A stretch of 64,000 nucleotides of DNA. Source: Lentilactobacillus sp. SPB1-3 (GTDB lineage: Bacteria; Bacillota; Bacilli; Lactobacillales; Lactobacillaceae). The DNA is taken from assembly GCF_026913205.2 (NCBI RefSeq), contig NZ_CP168151.1, positions 1,302,001 through 1,366,000 of the forward strand, given 5' to 3'. The notes beneath the pieces were generated by a model. That model searched no databases and was not told where the DNA came from. It saw nothing but the letters and a program-made list of their open reading frames with translations. This document shows, in pieces, positions 34,546 through 41,644 of the stretch. Every line of letters begins with the position of its first letter. The stretch's first letter is position 1. A program made the translations under genes and the position numbers.

Positions 34546-35258
34546 TACTTAGTCACCTCTTTAACTGCTCCATTAAGTATTATGTTAAATGCGCTTCTTC
34601 CTTCGGGAGTTATAAGCGTTTGCGGATAGCCTTGCTTATTATCCTTAATAGTGAAATAAGTGTTTGCATAAGCTGCTCTAGGCTTAATCACATGATGAGA
34701 GTTTCGGTAAATGTACTTATGGTCCAAAAGCCAATTAATAAATTCTTTTTGTCGTTTCCCAAGCATTTTGGCAGTGTCTCTAAAGTTAGTTAATGTACTT
34801 CTTTCCACCAAATCATCGAAATACGCTGCTTTAGGAGACATGAGTTCATTTTTTGCAGTTAACTTACGGTTTTCTGCTTTTAAATCATAATTTTCATCTT
34901 TTAAATACTCATACCCTCGCTTAATCACTTCGGCAGGATCATTCCACTTACGCTCAACTTCAATAAAGTAAGCTCTATATTTAGCTCCCATCTTAGTTTT
35001 ACTCATGAGTGCTAAGTTTTTAGCCATATCAATGGTAATAGCGTAGTCTTGAATATTCTGTTGCTGTCCGCTTGGATGGTTAGGATTGTAGGGCGTAGTT
35101 ACAACTACACCCTCAAAATCATTGCCTTCAATAAAGGAAGAGAAGTTTTGTGTTACCCACTGGCTAAATCTAGTTTTTACTTTCAACCCTTTGTATAAAT
35201 CTCGAGCAGATACGACCTGTTCATAATTTTCATTAACATCAACTTTGATTAATTCCAT
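34545..35258 (-). CDS. AntA/AntB-type antirepressor with KilAC
   Basis: 237 residues. The N-terminal AntA/AntB domain carries VSARDLYKGLKVKTRFSQWV and YAITIDMAKNLALMSKTKMG. The C-terminal KilAC domain has YDDLVERSTLTNFRDTAKML-like residues and GRSAFNIILNG at the end. It directly follows the Cro-like gene of switch 2 (one-base overlap) and should antagonise its repressor. Confidence 0.88.
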   Translation of the reverse strand: MELIKVDVNENYEQVVSARDLYKGLKVKTRFSQWVTQNFSSFIEGNDFEGVVVTTPYNPNHPSGQQQNIQDYAITIDMAKNLALMSKTKMGAKYRAYFIEVERKWNDPAEVIKRGYEYLKDENYDLKAENRKLTAKNELMSPKAAYFDDLVERSTLTNFRDTAKMLGKRQKEFINWLLDHKYIYRNSHHVIKPRAAYANTYFTIKDNKQGYPQTLITPEGRSAFNIILNGAVKEVTK

Positions 35259-35455
35259 TACTTAGTCACCTCTTCTGCTAATAGGTCATCTGTTTTAATT
35301 CCCAAAGCTTTAGCCAACTTGTGAGCCGTCGTTAGTGTTGGAACAGTACCTCTTTCGATTGAACTAATCGTGGTCTGCTTGACGTCACTCTTTAGCGATA
35401 AATCCGTTTGGGACATCTTTTGTTTTTCTCTGTAAAAACGTAATCGGTTAGACAT
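35258..35455 (-). CDS. Cro-like XRE repressor, switch 2
   Basis: 65 residues, one XRE helix-turn-helix (KQKMSQTDLSLKSDVKQTTI) with the family end KLAKALGIKTDDLL. It is divergent from the CI-like gene at 35612, with three operator copies between. Its position at the head of the lytic operon is the Cro position. Confidence 0.85.
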   Translation of the reverse strand: MSNRLRFYREKQKMSQTDLSLKSDVKQTTISSIERGTVPTLTTAHKLAKALGIKTDDLLAEEVTK

Positions 35456-35471
35456 TACATCACCTCCTTTG

Positions 35472-35543
35472 TTAGCAAAGTTTTGCTAACTGAATGATTT
35501 AATTATAACAAAGTTTTGCTGAATGTCAACAAAGTTTTGCTAT
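35472..35543. promoter_or_regulatory. Three operators of switch 2
   Basis: Three copies of AGCAAAGTTTTGCT-type repeats: a perfect palindrome TTAGCAAAGTTTTGCTAA (35472-35489) and two partial ones at 35505-35522 and 35526-35543. Centre-to-centre distances are 33 and 21 bases. Three operators between divergent repressor genes recall the lambda right operator. Confidence 0.8.
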
Positions 35544-35611
35544 AAATTAAATTTCATCATGTCTTGTTGTTACAATTGGTGTTAGCAATAAAATGTTAGG
35601 AGTGAACACTG

Positions 35612-35848
35612 GTGAAAACTGATTCTGAATTAATTGCGAGCCGTTTAATGGATATCATTAATGAACGAAACTTAACCATTAACAGGGTTGCAACTTTATC
35701 TGGCATGCAACAATCCTCAGTAAACGCAATTTTTCGAGGGGCTAGTGCAAGCCCAAAAGTTAAAACGCTCAGGAAAATTGCCGCTGGGTTGGACATGTCT
35801 TTCATTGAATTAATGAACTTCCCGCCCTACAACGAGGTGGAAAAGTAA
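35612..35848 (+). CDS. CI-like XRE repressor, switch 2
   Basis: 78 residues from a GTG behind AGGAGTGAACACTG. A single XRE domain (IINERNLTINRVATLSGMQQ, then SSVNAIFRGASASPKVKTLR). It lacks any oligomerisation or cleavage domain, so it is shorter than classical CI. It is divergent from Cro 35258 and translationally coupled to the membrane-protein gene after it. Confidence 0.8.
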   Translation: MKTDSELIASRLMDIINERNLTINRVATLSGMQQSSVNAIFRGASASPKVKTLRKIAAGLDMSFIELMNFPPYNEVEK

Positions 35849-36336
35849 TGGCTGCTTGGATTGTTCCTACAGTTACCATTATTTCTACCTATGTGATTGG
35901 ACGTCTCCAAGCTTCTCAAAGGCAAAGTGTAGCTGCTGCTAAAGAGAGATATGAGAAGCTGTACCTGCCATTTATGATGGTTCTTATTAACGGAAGATAT
36001 TTTTGGAAAGATGAATACACGCGACTTTATTTGAAAAATAAAGAAAAGCTGTTACCTATCTTGGATAAAAACGTTTCTATGATGGGTATTAACATGATGA
36101 ATTCCTACTTGGATTTTCAAAGATATAATTTTAATTTTGAATATTCCCAAAAGTACGGAAAAAATAGTAGCGAATATGTTGAAGCGGAATTTGTATATAA
36201 TGCAAGTTTTGAAAAACTTGTTGATGTCCTTCTCAAAGAAGCGGAAGAATTATCAAAAAAATTAAAATATCCAAACCTGCCAGGAGAACTTTTGCATAAG
36301 TTTTCGGCACGTAAGCATGTATTAGAATCAATATGA
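35848..36336 (+). CDS. Membrane-anchored prophage protein, unassigned
   Basis: 162 residues. An N-terminal membrane helix (MAAWIVPTVTIISTYVIGRL) is followed by a long soluble helical domain (FEKLVDVLLKEAEELSKKLK near the end). It overlaps the repressor stop by one base and is expressed in the lysogen, a profile shared by many superinfection-exclusion proteins. This role is inference from layout only. Confidence 0.6.
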   Translation: MAAWIVPTVTIISTYVIGRLQASQRQSVAAAKERYEKLYLPFMMVLINGRYFWKDEYTRLYLKNKEKLLPILDKNVSMMGINMMNSYLDFQRYNFNFEYSQKYGKNSSEYVEAEFVYNASFEKLVDVLLKEAEELSKKLKYPNLPGELLHKFSARKHVLESI

Positions 36337-36403
36337 AAGCAAAATACCAACCATATAAACCGGGATCTGCAAAAGAACTTAGCTGATTTATAATATCCTT
36401 CAC
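36233..36403 (-). CDS. Candidate two-helix membrane protein, antisense (56 aa)
   Basis: A GTG start at 36403 lies seven bases after AAAGGAGA. The frame of 56 residues has two hydrophobic segments (LYGWYFAFILILIHAYV and LLAGLDILIFLIILPLL). Its 3' end is antisense to the end of the 162-residue gene. Strong ribosome site and clean membrane pattern argue for a real gene; the antisense overlap argues caution. Confidence 0.4.
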   Translation of the reverse strand: MKDIINQLSSFADPGLYGWYFAFILILIHAYVPKTYAKVLLAGLDILIFLIILPLL

Positions 36404-36483
36404 TGGCTATCTCCTTTCGTTCTTTGAAACCTTAATATTCGTTCCTCCTTATGAGATAATTAATCTCGAAGGAGGTGATAACA

Positions 36484-36795
36484 ATGGTTGATGATTTTGA
36501 TCGGTTGTCTGGTATGATCGACAAGATGAAAGATATGGAAAGAAACGGAAAGCAAGACGTTCCATTTGAAGTTATTTTTCCTTCCGAATTTATGCTTGAA
36601 CACACAAACAATAAGTTCGATAACGTCTATGAATTCCTCGATTCTGGTAAATTTAACACAGACGATTTTGACTCAATTAACGAAGATCAGTTAAATGTGT
36701 TTATCAGTGAAAATACTGATTTCGAAAACTGGGAAGACTTTAAAGGTACTGGAACTGAAGAATATGTTTTCCGTCAATTAGGATTTGATAACTAA
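36484..36795 (+). CDS. Acidic prophage protein, unassigned (103 aa)
   Basis: 103 residues, very acidic (FNTDDFDSINEDQLNVFISE and DFENWEDFKGTGTEEYVF). GAAGGAGGTGATAACA precedes the ATG. The N-terminal 40 residues are helical. It lies in the plus-strand lysogeny block between two switches. Negative charge is compatible with DNA mimicry, but no motif proves it. Confidence 0.6.
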   Translation: MVDDFDRLSGMIDKMKDMERNGKQDVPFEVIFPSEFMLEHTNNKFDNVYEFLDSGKFNTDDFDSINEDQLNVFISENTDFENWEDFKGTGTEEYVFRQLGFDN

Positions 36796-36918
36796 TTCAA
36801 ATTCTTTAATTTCATCAAGATATTTTTGCAGTTGTTTGGCTTGCTTGTCGGCTTGTTCAAGCAACTGTATTAATTTACTTAAATTAGGAACTTCTATCTC
36901 TATGCCTTTATTCTTCAT
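36778..36918 (-). CDS. Small coiled-coil protein, unassigned (46 aa)
   Basis: 46 residues (MKNKGIEIEVPNLSKLIQLL start, then a Gln/Lys coiled coil). GGAGGTGAGGA lies before the ATG. It follows the Cro-like gene of switch 3 by 15 bases, hence likely co-transcribed. The 3' end overlaps the convergent acidic gene. Confidence 0.5.
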   Translation of the reverse strand: MKNKGIEIEVPNLSKLIQLLEQADKQAKQLQKYLDEIKEFELVIKS

Positions 36919-36933
36919 TTCCTCACCTCCCTT

Positions 36934-37179
36934 CTAGCTGGGTTGTTTCTCTTTACCCACATTTTCAATAACGGAATCCGTTAGTTTGTCATCGAAAAAA
37001 ATATTAATATCTACTCCTAAAAATAAGGCAATATTATTTAAATCATCAGTAGATATTGTCTTATTTATTTTCTCAATACGATAATATTTTTGACTATTGT
37101 AACCAAGAAAAGAAGCAACTGCACTTTGTTTAACGCCTTTAGCTTCTCTAATCTTGGCGATATTTCTTTGAACTTGCAA
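36934..37179 (-). CDS. Cro-like XRE regulator, switch 3
   Basis: 81 residues from TTG, eight bases after AGGAGG. The domain (IREAKGVKQSAVASFLGYNS, then YYRIEKINKTISTDDLNNIA) is XRE-type. It is divergent from the repressor at 37320. A perfect AACGGAATCCGTT palindrome lies inside its own coding sequence at about 36967-36981, matching the intergenic operators. Confidence 0.8.
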   Translation of the reverse strand: MQVQRNIAKIREAKGVKQSAVASFLGYNSQKYYRIEKINKTISTDDLNNIALFLGVDINIFFDDKLTDSVIENVGKEKQPS

Positions 37180-37217
37180 CCGATCACCTCCTACTTGATT
37201 ACAAATATAAGTATACT

Positions 37218-37295
37218 AACGGATTACGTTATTGTCAATAAAAAATTCCATAATTCCGTTATTTTTATCACGAAATCCGTTGTTTAGTTTATAAT
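37218..37295. promoter_or_regulatory. Operators and promoter of switch 3
   Basis: AACGGATTACGTT (37218-37230) and two half sites of the same type (CCGTT near 37256-37260 and ATCCGTT 37275-37281) lie between the divergent genes. A TATAAT (37290-37295) for the plus strand is next to the last half site, so repressor binding would overlap the promoter. The sequence is unlike the operators of switches 1 and 2. Confidence 0.7.
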
Positions 37296-37319
37296 ACAGA
37301 TACATAAGGGGTACTAAAC

Positions 37320-37718
37320 ATGAATAATTTAGGAAACAAAATAAAACAATTAAGAAAAAATAAACACCTTACTCAAAAACAATTAGGTGATTTAGTTCAT
37401 TTAACGCCTCAAGTGATTTCTAACATCGAACGAGGATACACATCTGCAAGTGCAGAAGATTTAGCCAACTTTAGTAGAGTATTTAACGTAAGTATTGATG
37501 AATTAAGTAAAAATGATATTAATTCATATGACCCATCCACACCTAGTTGGGCAACAGATAAAGATATTAATGATCTACATAACTTCTTAGCCGAAAACGG
37601 GAAAATGACTTATAAAGGTATGGATTTGACCAAAGAACAGCGTGAACGTGTGGATCAAATCATCACCCAAGTGTTTTGGGAAGAACTGGAAAAGGATAAA
37701 CGAAAGAATGAACGATAG
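37320..37718 (+). CDS. CI-like repressor (XRE), switch 3
   Basis: 132 residues. XRE domain at the N-terminus (IKQLRKNKHLTQKQLGDLVH, then PQVISNIERGYTSASAEDLA). The C-terminal half is a short helical domain instead of a peptidase. Together with the ImmA-like peptidase encoded next, this is the ImmR/ImmA-type arrangement in which the repressor is cleaved by a separate protease. Confidence 0.87.
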   Translation: MNNLGNKIKQLRKNKHLTQKQLGDLVHLTPQVISNIERGYTSASAEDLANFSRVFNVSIDELSKNDINSYDPSTPSWATDKDINDLHNFLAENGKMTYKGMDLTKEQRERVDQIITQVFWEELEKDKRKNER

Positions 37719-38121
37719 ACAACTTAAAAAATTAATTAGTTTTCTCGGTCAACGTTACGGTACTTTCGACCCGTTCACTATTGCTGAGAAGTTGAATATT
37801 GATGTTCAATACCGTCCTTTTTCAAAAAAGCCATTAGGCGATACCATTAACTTCTTTGGGCGCCCTATTATTTTATTGGCAGAAAGTTTAAAGGAGTCTA
37901 ATCAACGCTACTTTGTATGCGCTCATGAATTGGGTCATGCAATCGAGCATGCCAATATGCAGGCCTACTATGTATCAAATGACTTCGCTAAAACACACTA
38001 TGAAGTACAGGCTGATAAATTTGCAGTTAGTCTACTAGGACAACTATATGTAGAAGAAAATGGTCATATTCCCGATAATTGGATGGATCTAGTTCATGAA
38101 TATGGATATCCAAGTTTATAA
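37708..38121 (+). CDS. ImmA/IrrE-family metallopeptidase
   Basis: 137 residues from ATG 37708, overlapping the repressor by 11 bases. The zinc motif HELGH lies in CAHELGHAIEHANM, with the third ligand in the ADKFAVSLL helix. Members cleave the partner repressor after DNA damage (known for ImmA). Its coupling to the switch 3 repressor suggests that switch 3 is the one that senses induction. Confidence 0.9.
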   Translation: MNDRQLKKLISFLGQRYGTFDPFTIAEKLNIDVQYRPFSKKPLGDTINFFGRPIILLAESLKESNQRYFVCAHELGHAIEHANMQAYYVSNDFAKTHYEVQADKFAVSLLGQLYVEENGHIPDNWMDLVHEYGYPSL

Positions 38122-38202
38122 ACATCAATAACACAGACCGTTAATTCGGTTTTTTATTTAATTAAACATGTGAATTAATATACTATATCCGATTAATTAT
38201 AT

Positions 38203-38257
38203 TTACGAGCAATATTACTGATCCTCGTTAAAAGCTGTATATTGGGAGGAATTTATT
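38203..38257 (+). promoter_or_regulatory. Shared leader element L1
   Basis: CGAG-N-CTCG hairpin whose loop contains ATTACTGA, followed by TAAAAGCTG and a GGGAGGA site. This matches the leaders L2 (38692), L3 (40778) and L4 (41173), though L1 is the most diverged. Confidence 0.45.
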
Positions 38258-38632
38258 TTGAAATTAAAATTGAATATGTGGACCGCTATTGATGACATCA
38301 TCAATGTAATCCTATTTTTCTTTTCATGGTTTTTAATTATCGGAGCTGCTTTCAGTGATGGCGGTGGTAACCAGGCCGACAATATGGCTAACTTTTTACT
38401 TATTATGGCTTTAATTGGTTTAGCACTAAATATTATTTCATTGATTCGTAGCCATAAAGTAAACATTTCTATCGTTGGCCCTATTCTAGGAATTATCGGT
38501 AATGTAGTTTATCTGTTTGGAGCTTGGGCAGCATTTCCAGCTATCGTTTTGCTTATCATCGCTAGTGTATTTAGTTTCATGCAACATCCTGTAAAAAATA
38601 ACAACGAATCAAATAATCCAGTAGTACATTAA
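38258..38632 (+). CDS. Multi-pass membrane protein, unassigned
   Basis: 124 residues from a TTG behind GGGAGGAATTTATT. Four hydrophobic segments (about 12-30, 43-60, 68-90, 92-112) and a short Asn-rich tail. It is the first gene of the lysogenic-conversion cassette downstream of ImmA. No family is recognised; it resembles small DUF4064-type proteins only in layout. Confidence 0.6.
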   Translation: MKLKLNMWTAIDDIINVILFFFSWFLIIGAAFSDGGGNQADNMANFLLIMALIGLALNIISLIRSHKVNISIVGPILGIIGNVVYLFGAWAAFPAIVLLIIASVFSFMQHPVKNNNESNNPVVH

Positions 38633-38643
38633 CATAATTATTA

Positions 38644-38686
38644 CCCGCGTCTGGCGACTAAAACATGGTTCAATTCCACGTGCGGG
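38644..38686 (+). ncRNA. tRNA-like minihelix C (acceptor plus T arm)
   Basis: CCCGCG/UGCGGG stem (38644-38649 with 38681-38686) encloses a 14-nt linker and a T-arm-like hairpin CAUGG-UUCAAUU-CCACG (one mismatch). It begins 12 bases after the stop of the membrane-protein gene. GGUUCAAUUCC matches the T-loop consensus. Confidence 0.5.
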
Positions 38687-38691
38687 ATTAA

Positions 38692-38742
38692 CGTCCAAAT
38701 ACTGAAGACTATAAAAGCTGTACATATCTGGGGAGATAAATT
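38692..38742 (+). promoter_or_regulatory. Shared leader element L2
   Basis: GUC-CAAAUACUGAA-GAC hairpin, then TATAAAAGCTG, ACAT and CTGGGGAGATAAA before the ATG of the secreted protein. Nearly identical blocks occur at 40778 and 41173. Confidence 0.6.
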
Positions 38743-39642
38743 ATGAAAATATTTAAATCAATAATCGTTGGCGCTATTGCACTTGTTAGTGGTCTTACTA
38801 TTGCTAATAACAAGCCTGCAGAAGCAAAAACATATACAACTGTACCTACTTCATTAAGAGGACACTGGTATTCATACAATGGTGGATATAGTTCGATAAC
38901 TGCCAATAAATATACTTTTAGGACGTATTCAACGGGATATGGAAGTATTACCTTACATGGTAACAAATTCCCCCGATATGCTCGGGGACATAGTCAAATG
39001 TTCGTAGATAGAAATTCAAAAGGATACTATAACATTGGAAAGTACGCGTCAGATGAATGGCCATATTATAAACGTGTTAAACATTTGGGACATACCGCTA
39101 TTAGAATATTGTCATACGCCGGATATGGTGATTACAACGTTGGATACTATTACAAAACTAAATCAATTGCTAAACATCCTAAGTTAGGTAAGGCATACAA
39201 GTTTAGAACAGCCGACTCTACAGACTTTTTCTATAATACTTGGCGTAGTGCATATCTGGATCAAAGCTCTGAAAGTGCCGATTTATATAACTCTAAAGAT
39301 GCTGCTGCAGATGGAACCGATGAGCCAGATTACACATTAAAAAATCACACTACTAAGGTATACGTAAAGTGGCCAGCAAAATATGTAAAAGATGACGTAG
39401 TCCAAGTAAAGTTTAACGGCAAGATGTTCTATATGGACAATGAATTACATGACTTAAGACCATATAATGCTAGTAAAGATAGCACTGGATTTAGTTCTAA
39501 CTTCAGTCCTAATAGTAAAAATATAATTTTGCAACATGGTACTCATGTTTACAAAGGAACATATTGGTTTTGGTTTAAATCATTTTCATCTAACGACTCT
39601 ATTATGTACATTTTCAACGGTAAGCACTGGGTGAAACAATAA
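38743..39642 (+). CDS. Secreted prophage protein, lysogenic conversion candidate
   Basis: 299 residues. Signal peptide about 1-28 (MKIFKSIIVGAIALVSGLTI, cleavage near AEA). The mature part is Tyr/Lys/Gly-rich (VPTSLRGHWYSYNGGYSS), a pattern of small Lactobacillus cell-surface proteins with a lipocalin-like beta barrel, followed by a C-terminal beta domain (about 200-299). It is expressed in the lysogen on the plus strand. Function unknown; an effect on the cell surface is likely. Confidence 0.7.
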   Translation: MKIFKSIIVGAIALVSGLTIANNKPAEAKTYTTVPTSLRGHWYSYNGGYSSITANKYTFRTYSTGYGSITLHGNKFPRYARGHSQMFVDRNSKGYYNIGKYASDEWPYYKRVKHLGHTAIRILSYAGYGDYNVGYYYKTKSIAKHPKLGKAYKFRTADSTDFFYNTWRSAYLDQSSESADLYNSKDAAADGTDEPDYTLKNHTTKVYVKWPAKYVKDDVVQVKFNGKMFYMDNELHDLRPYNASKDSTGFSSNFSPNSKNIILQHGTHVYKGTYWFWFKSFSSNDSIMYIFNGKHWVKQ

Positions 39643-39700
39643 TTTTTAACTCTCTATGGTTCTTGCAGCGATTCGACTCCGCTGGGAAGTATTAAAAATT
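39641..39700 (+). ncRNA. tRNA-like stem-loop D
   Basis: A 9-bp outer stem AAUUUUUAA/UUAAAAAUU starts in the stop codon of the secreted-protein gene. Inside is a hairpin CAGCG-AUUCGACUC-CGCUG that holds a T-loop-like UUCGACU. It belongs with elements A, B, C and E but is the least canonical. Confidence 0.4.
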
Positions 39701-39717
39701 TTGCAAGGAGATATTAA

Positions 39718-40557
39718 ATGAGTAAATTAAAAGATAACGGTAAAAGTCCAAGGGAATACATCTATTTGGATACAGTAGAGATGAATTCATTATTAGCTCA
39801 GTTTGAAGATGGAATTCCTCAACTAATAAAGAACGTTCAACAAACCACAACATCTACATTGGAATCAAGTACTAAGCAAAAACATCACGAAGAAAGTGCT
39901 GGATTAAATTCAAATAAGGCATCAATGGGCAGATCTGCTATGGAAACAGGATCAGAAACTAATGGGAAAATGAATCAATTAGCAATTGATACAGTATACA
40001 ACGATTTCGCTGTTGATTTAGTAGAGAAAGAGCTTGAAGACGCTGAATTGTTAAAAGTAACTTCCAAACAGTCAGAAGGTTCTATTGTTAAGTTAAAGCA
40101 GCCTTTCTCGTTGTTAGATTTCAAATCATTGTCAGAAATAACTAGAAATAAATCTGCGATCCATTTAATGAAATTGGCTGACGATTTTGATGATTCCTGG
40201 GTTGAAGGATTTGACAGCTTTAAAAAATCAACAGACTTTTTAAACTCATTATTTCCAGATACAGTTATGTTCAAATTAAAAAGCTCTTTAGTGTTCGCTG
40301 AAACGTCAAATTTAAGAATGAACCTGACACAATTGCAAATGTTGGCTCTTAGTACTAGAAAAATAACTGTTCTCGGAGAAGTCGAGTCTATAATTGAGTC
40401 CGATGATTCTGCCGCTTATCAGCATTCCGATGAAAATAATATAACTGATGCCATGCAATATTTATTACCAGGACTTTCAGTGAATATACTATCAACTTTT
40501 ACAGGTATAAAAAAAGACGATCGGCTAATAAAGCCAATCGCTATCTATTTTGAATAA
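39718..40557 (+). CDS. DUF6414-like protein
   Basis: 279 residues, soluble. The N-terminus SPREYIYLDTVEMNSLLAQF matches the REYIYLD...NSLLAQ start of DUF6414 proteins, which are common on mobile elements of Firmicutes. Residues about 50-85 are a Ser/Asn-rich linker; the rest is mixed alpha/beta with no catalytic motif I can name. The position in the conversion cassette would suit a phage-exclusion factor, which is inference. Confidence 0.6.
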   Translation: MSKLKDNGKSPREYIYLDTVEMNSLLAQFEDGIPQLIKNVQQTTTSTLESSTKQKHHEESAGLNSNKASMGRSAMETGSETNGKMNQLAIDTVYNDFAVDLVEKELEDAELLKVTSKQSEGSIVKLKQPFSLLDFKSLSEITRNKSAIHLMKLADDFDDSWVEGFDSFKKSTDFLNSLFPDTVMFKLKSSLVFAETSNLRMNLTQLQMLALSTRKITVLGEVESIIESDDSAAYQHSDENNITDAMQYLLPGLSVNILSTFTGIKKDDRLIKPIAIYFE

Positions 40558-40729
40558 ATTTTATTCTTTTACTAACAGCACTCTCTAGTCGTTCATTTTC
40601 CATTTGTAATTGTTGACTCTTCTTATGGACCCGATGTATGTTATCAGATACTTTTCTTTCGAAGTAATCATATTCCTTTAGAGTGTTTTTTCTTCGCTTA
40701 GGTCTCATAAACATCACCATCTTCTTCAA
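40541..40729 (-). CDS. Small basic coiled-coil protein, unassigned
   Basis: 62 residues, Lys/Arg-rich (MVMFMRPKRRKNTLKEYDYF) followed by a coiled coil (IHRVHKKSQQLQMENERLES). Several ATG codons near the N-terminus make the start uncertain. It is convergent with the DUF6414 gene and overlaps its end by 17 bases. Ribosome site is weak. Confidence 0.4.
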   Translation of the reverse strand: MKKMVMFMRPKRRKNTLKEYDYFERKVSDNIHRVHKKSQQLQMENERLESAVSKRIKFIQNR

Positions 40730-40777
40730 AATAAATTATTGAACAATATGGACTTTTTGTCAATAAATAATGAGTAT

Positions 40778-40813
40778 TGTCCAAAAACTGACGACATTTC
40801 TGGGGAGATAAAA
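40778..40813 (+). promoter_or_regulatory. Shared leader element L3 (short form)
   Basis: UGUC-CAAAAACUGAC-GACA hairpin followed directly by ATTTCTGGGGAGATAAAA before the ATG. The TAAAAGCTG part is missing. The stem base pair U-A here and C-G in L4 (CGUC/GACG) is a compensatory change. Confidence 0.55.
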
Positions 40814-41161
40814 ATGAAGATAAGTAAATATGTATTAACGGGTGTTGCTGCTATGTTATTAGGAATCACCGCAATAGCAAATACTCCCACAAACACACAG
40901 GCTAGCAGTGCTGTACCTGCTAGAATGCAACACAGATGGAAAGCAAATAAATGGGGAATCAATTATCACCTCAATTGCTATAAGTACCATGCAAATTTTT
41001 ATGATGGCCGTTGGCATAAACTTTATTACACTAGGATTAATACCAATACATTTACTGCTAATCCTAAAGGAAACGCATATAACGGGATCACAATCAAATA
41101 CAAAGGACATCACAATATGACCGTTCTTTATGATGTAGCCCACTTGCACTTTTACAGATAA
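40814..41161 (+). CDS. Small secreted prophage protein
   Basis: 115 residues from ATG 40814. Signal peptide about 1-29 (MKISKYVLTGVAAMLLGITA, cleavage near TQA-SS). The mature protein is basic and Tyr/His/Lys-rich (VPARMQHRWKANKWGINYHL), with the same overall lead-in as the 299-residue secreted protein: VP, basic residue, W. The two may share an ancestor. It is preceded by leader L3. Confidence 0.6.
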   Translation: MKISKYVLTGVAAMLLGITAIANTPTNTQASSAVPARMQHRWKANKWGINYHLNCYKYHANFYDGRWHKLYYTRINTNTFTANPKGNAYNGITIKYKGHHNMTVLYDVAHLHFYR

Positions 41162-41172
41162 TTTTCTAGATT

Positions 41173-41224
41173 CGTCCAAATACTGATGACGCTAAAAGCT
41201 GGACATTTTAAGCGGAGGAAGTCG
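41173..41224 (+). promoter_or_regulatory. Shared leader element L4
   Basis: CGUC-CAAAUACUGAU-GACG hairpin, then CTAAAAGCTGGACATTTT and GCGGAGGAAG before the ATG of the lipoprotein. GUCCA and UGGAC could also pair as an alternative. Confidence 0.6.
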
Positions 41225-41644
41225 ATGAAAAAACATTGGAAAAGTATTTTAATTTTATTGTCATTTACCTTAATTATCACACCTTTATTAACAGCGTGTG
41301 GAACTTATAGCACCAAAAACGCCCAGGGGTACGAAATAGCAACGGTTAATTCTATAAATGGACAAATTTTTGCCGATGATAATCTCCATGACCCAAATGG
41401 ACATAAATTCGCATACTACTATGACCAGAATATAGATAAAAACAACGTCTATATAACTAGGGACGGACAATGGTATCGGTATAATTTACACTCTAATAAA
41501 AAGATAACTAAACCATTCCAAGGAAATATCCCTAATAAACAAGAATTACTTAAAAATCGTATATTGCTATCCGACAACTCTAGAAATGATTTTATTATCC
41601 AAGGCAATGTTAAAAAGCTAATGAACATGTTAAAACAAAAATAA
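41225..41644 (+). CDS. Prophage lipoprotein
   Basis: 139 residues. The signal peptide MKKHWKSILILLSFTLIITP ends in the lipobox LLTACG, so it should be lipidated and face outside. The mature part is mixed charged/beta (GYEIATVNSINGQIFADDNL). Prophage lipoproteins in lactic bacteria (Ltp type) can block DNA entry of other phages; no Ltp-type repeat is visible here, so the role stays open. Confidence 0.65.
   Translation: MKKHWKSILILLSFTLIITPLLTACGTYSTKNAQGYEIATVNSINGQIFADDNLHDPNGHKFAYYYDQNIDKNNVYITRDGQWYRYNLHSNKKITKPFQGNIPNKQELLKNRILLSDNSRNDFIIQGNVKKLMNMLKQK

Noticed and set aside
34545-35258. Two antirepressors as a recent duplication
   Set aside because: The two differ in the N-terminal domain (Bro-N versus AntA/AntB) and share only the KilAC type, so they are not recent copies.
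38692-41200. Hammerhead ribozymes, because the leaders contain CUGANGA
   Set aside because: The needed GAAA core after stem II and a third stem are missing in all copies, and one copy lacks the downstream part.
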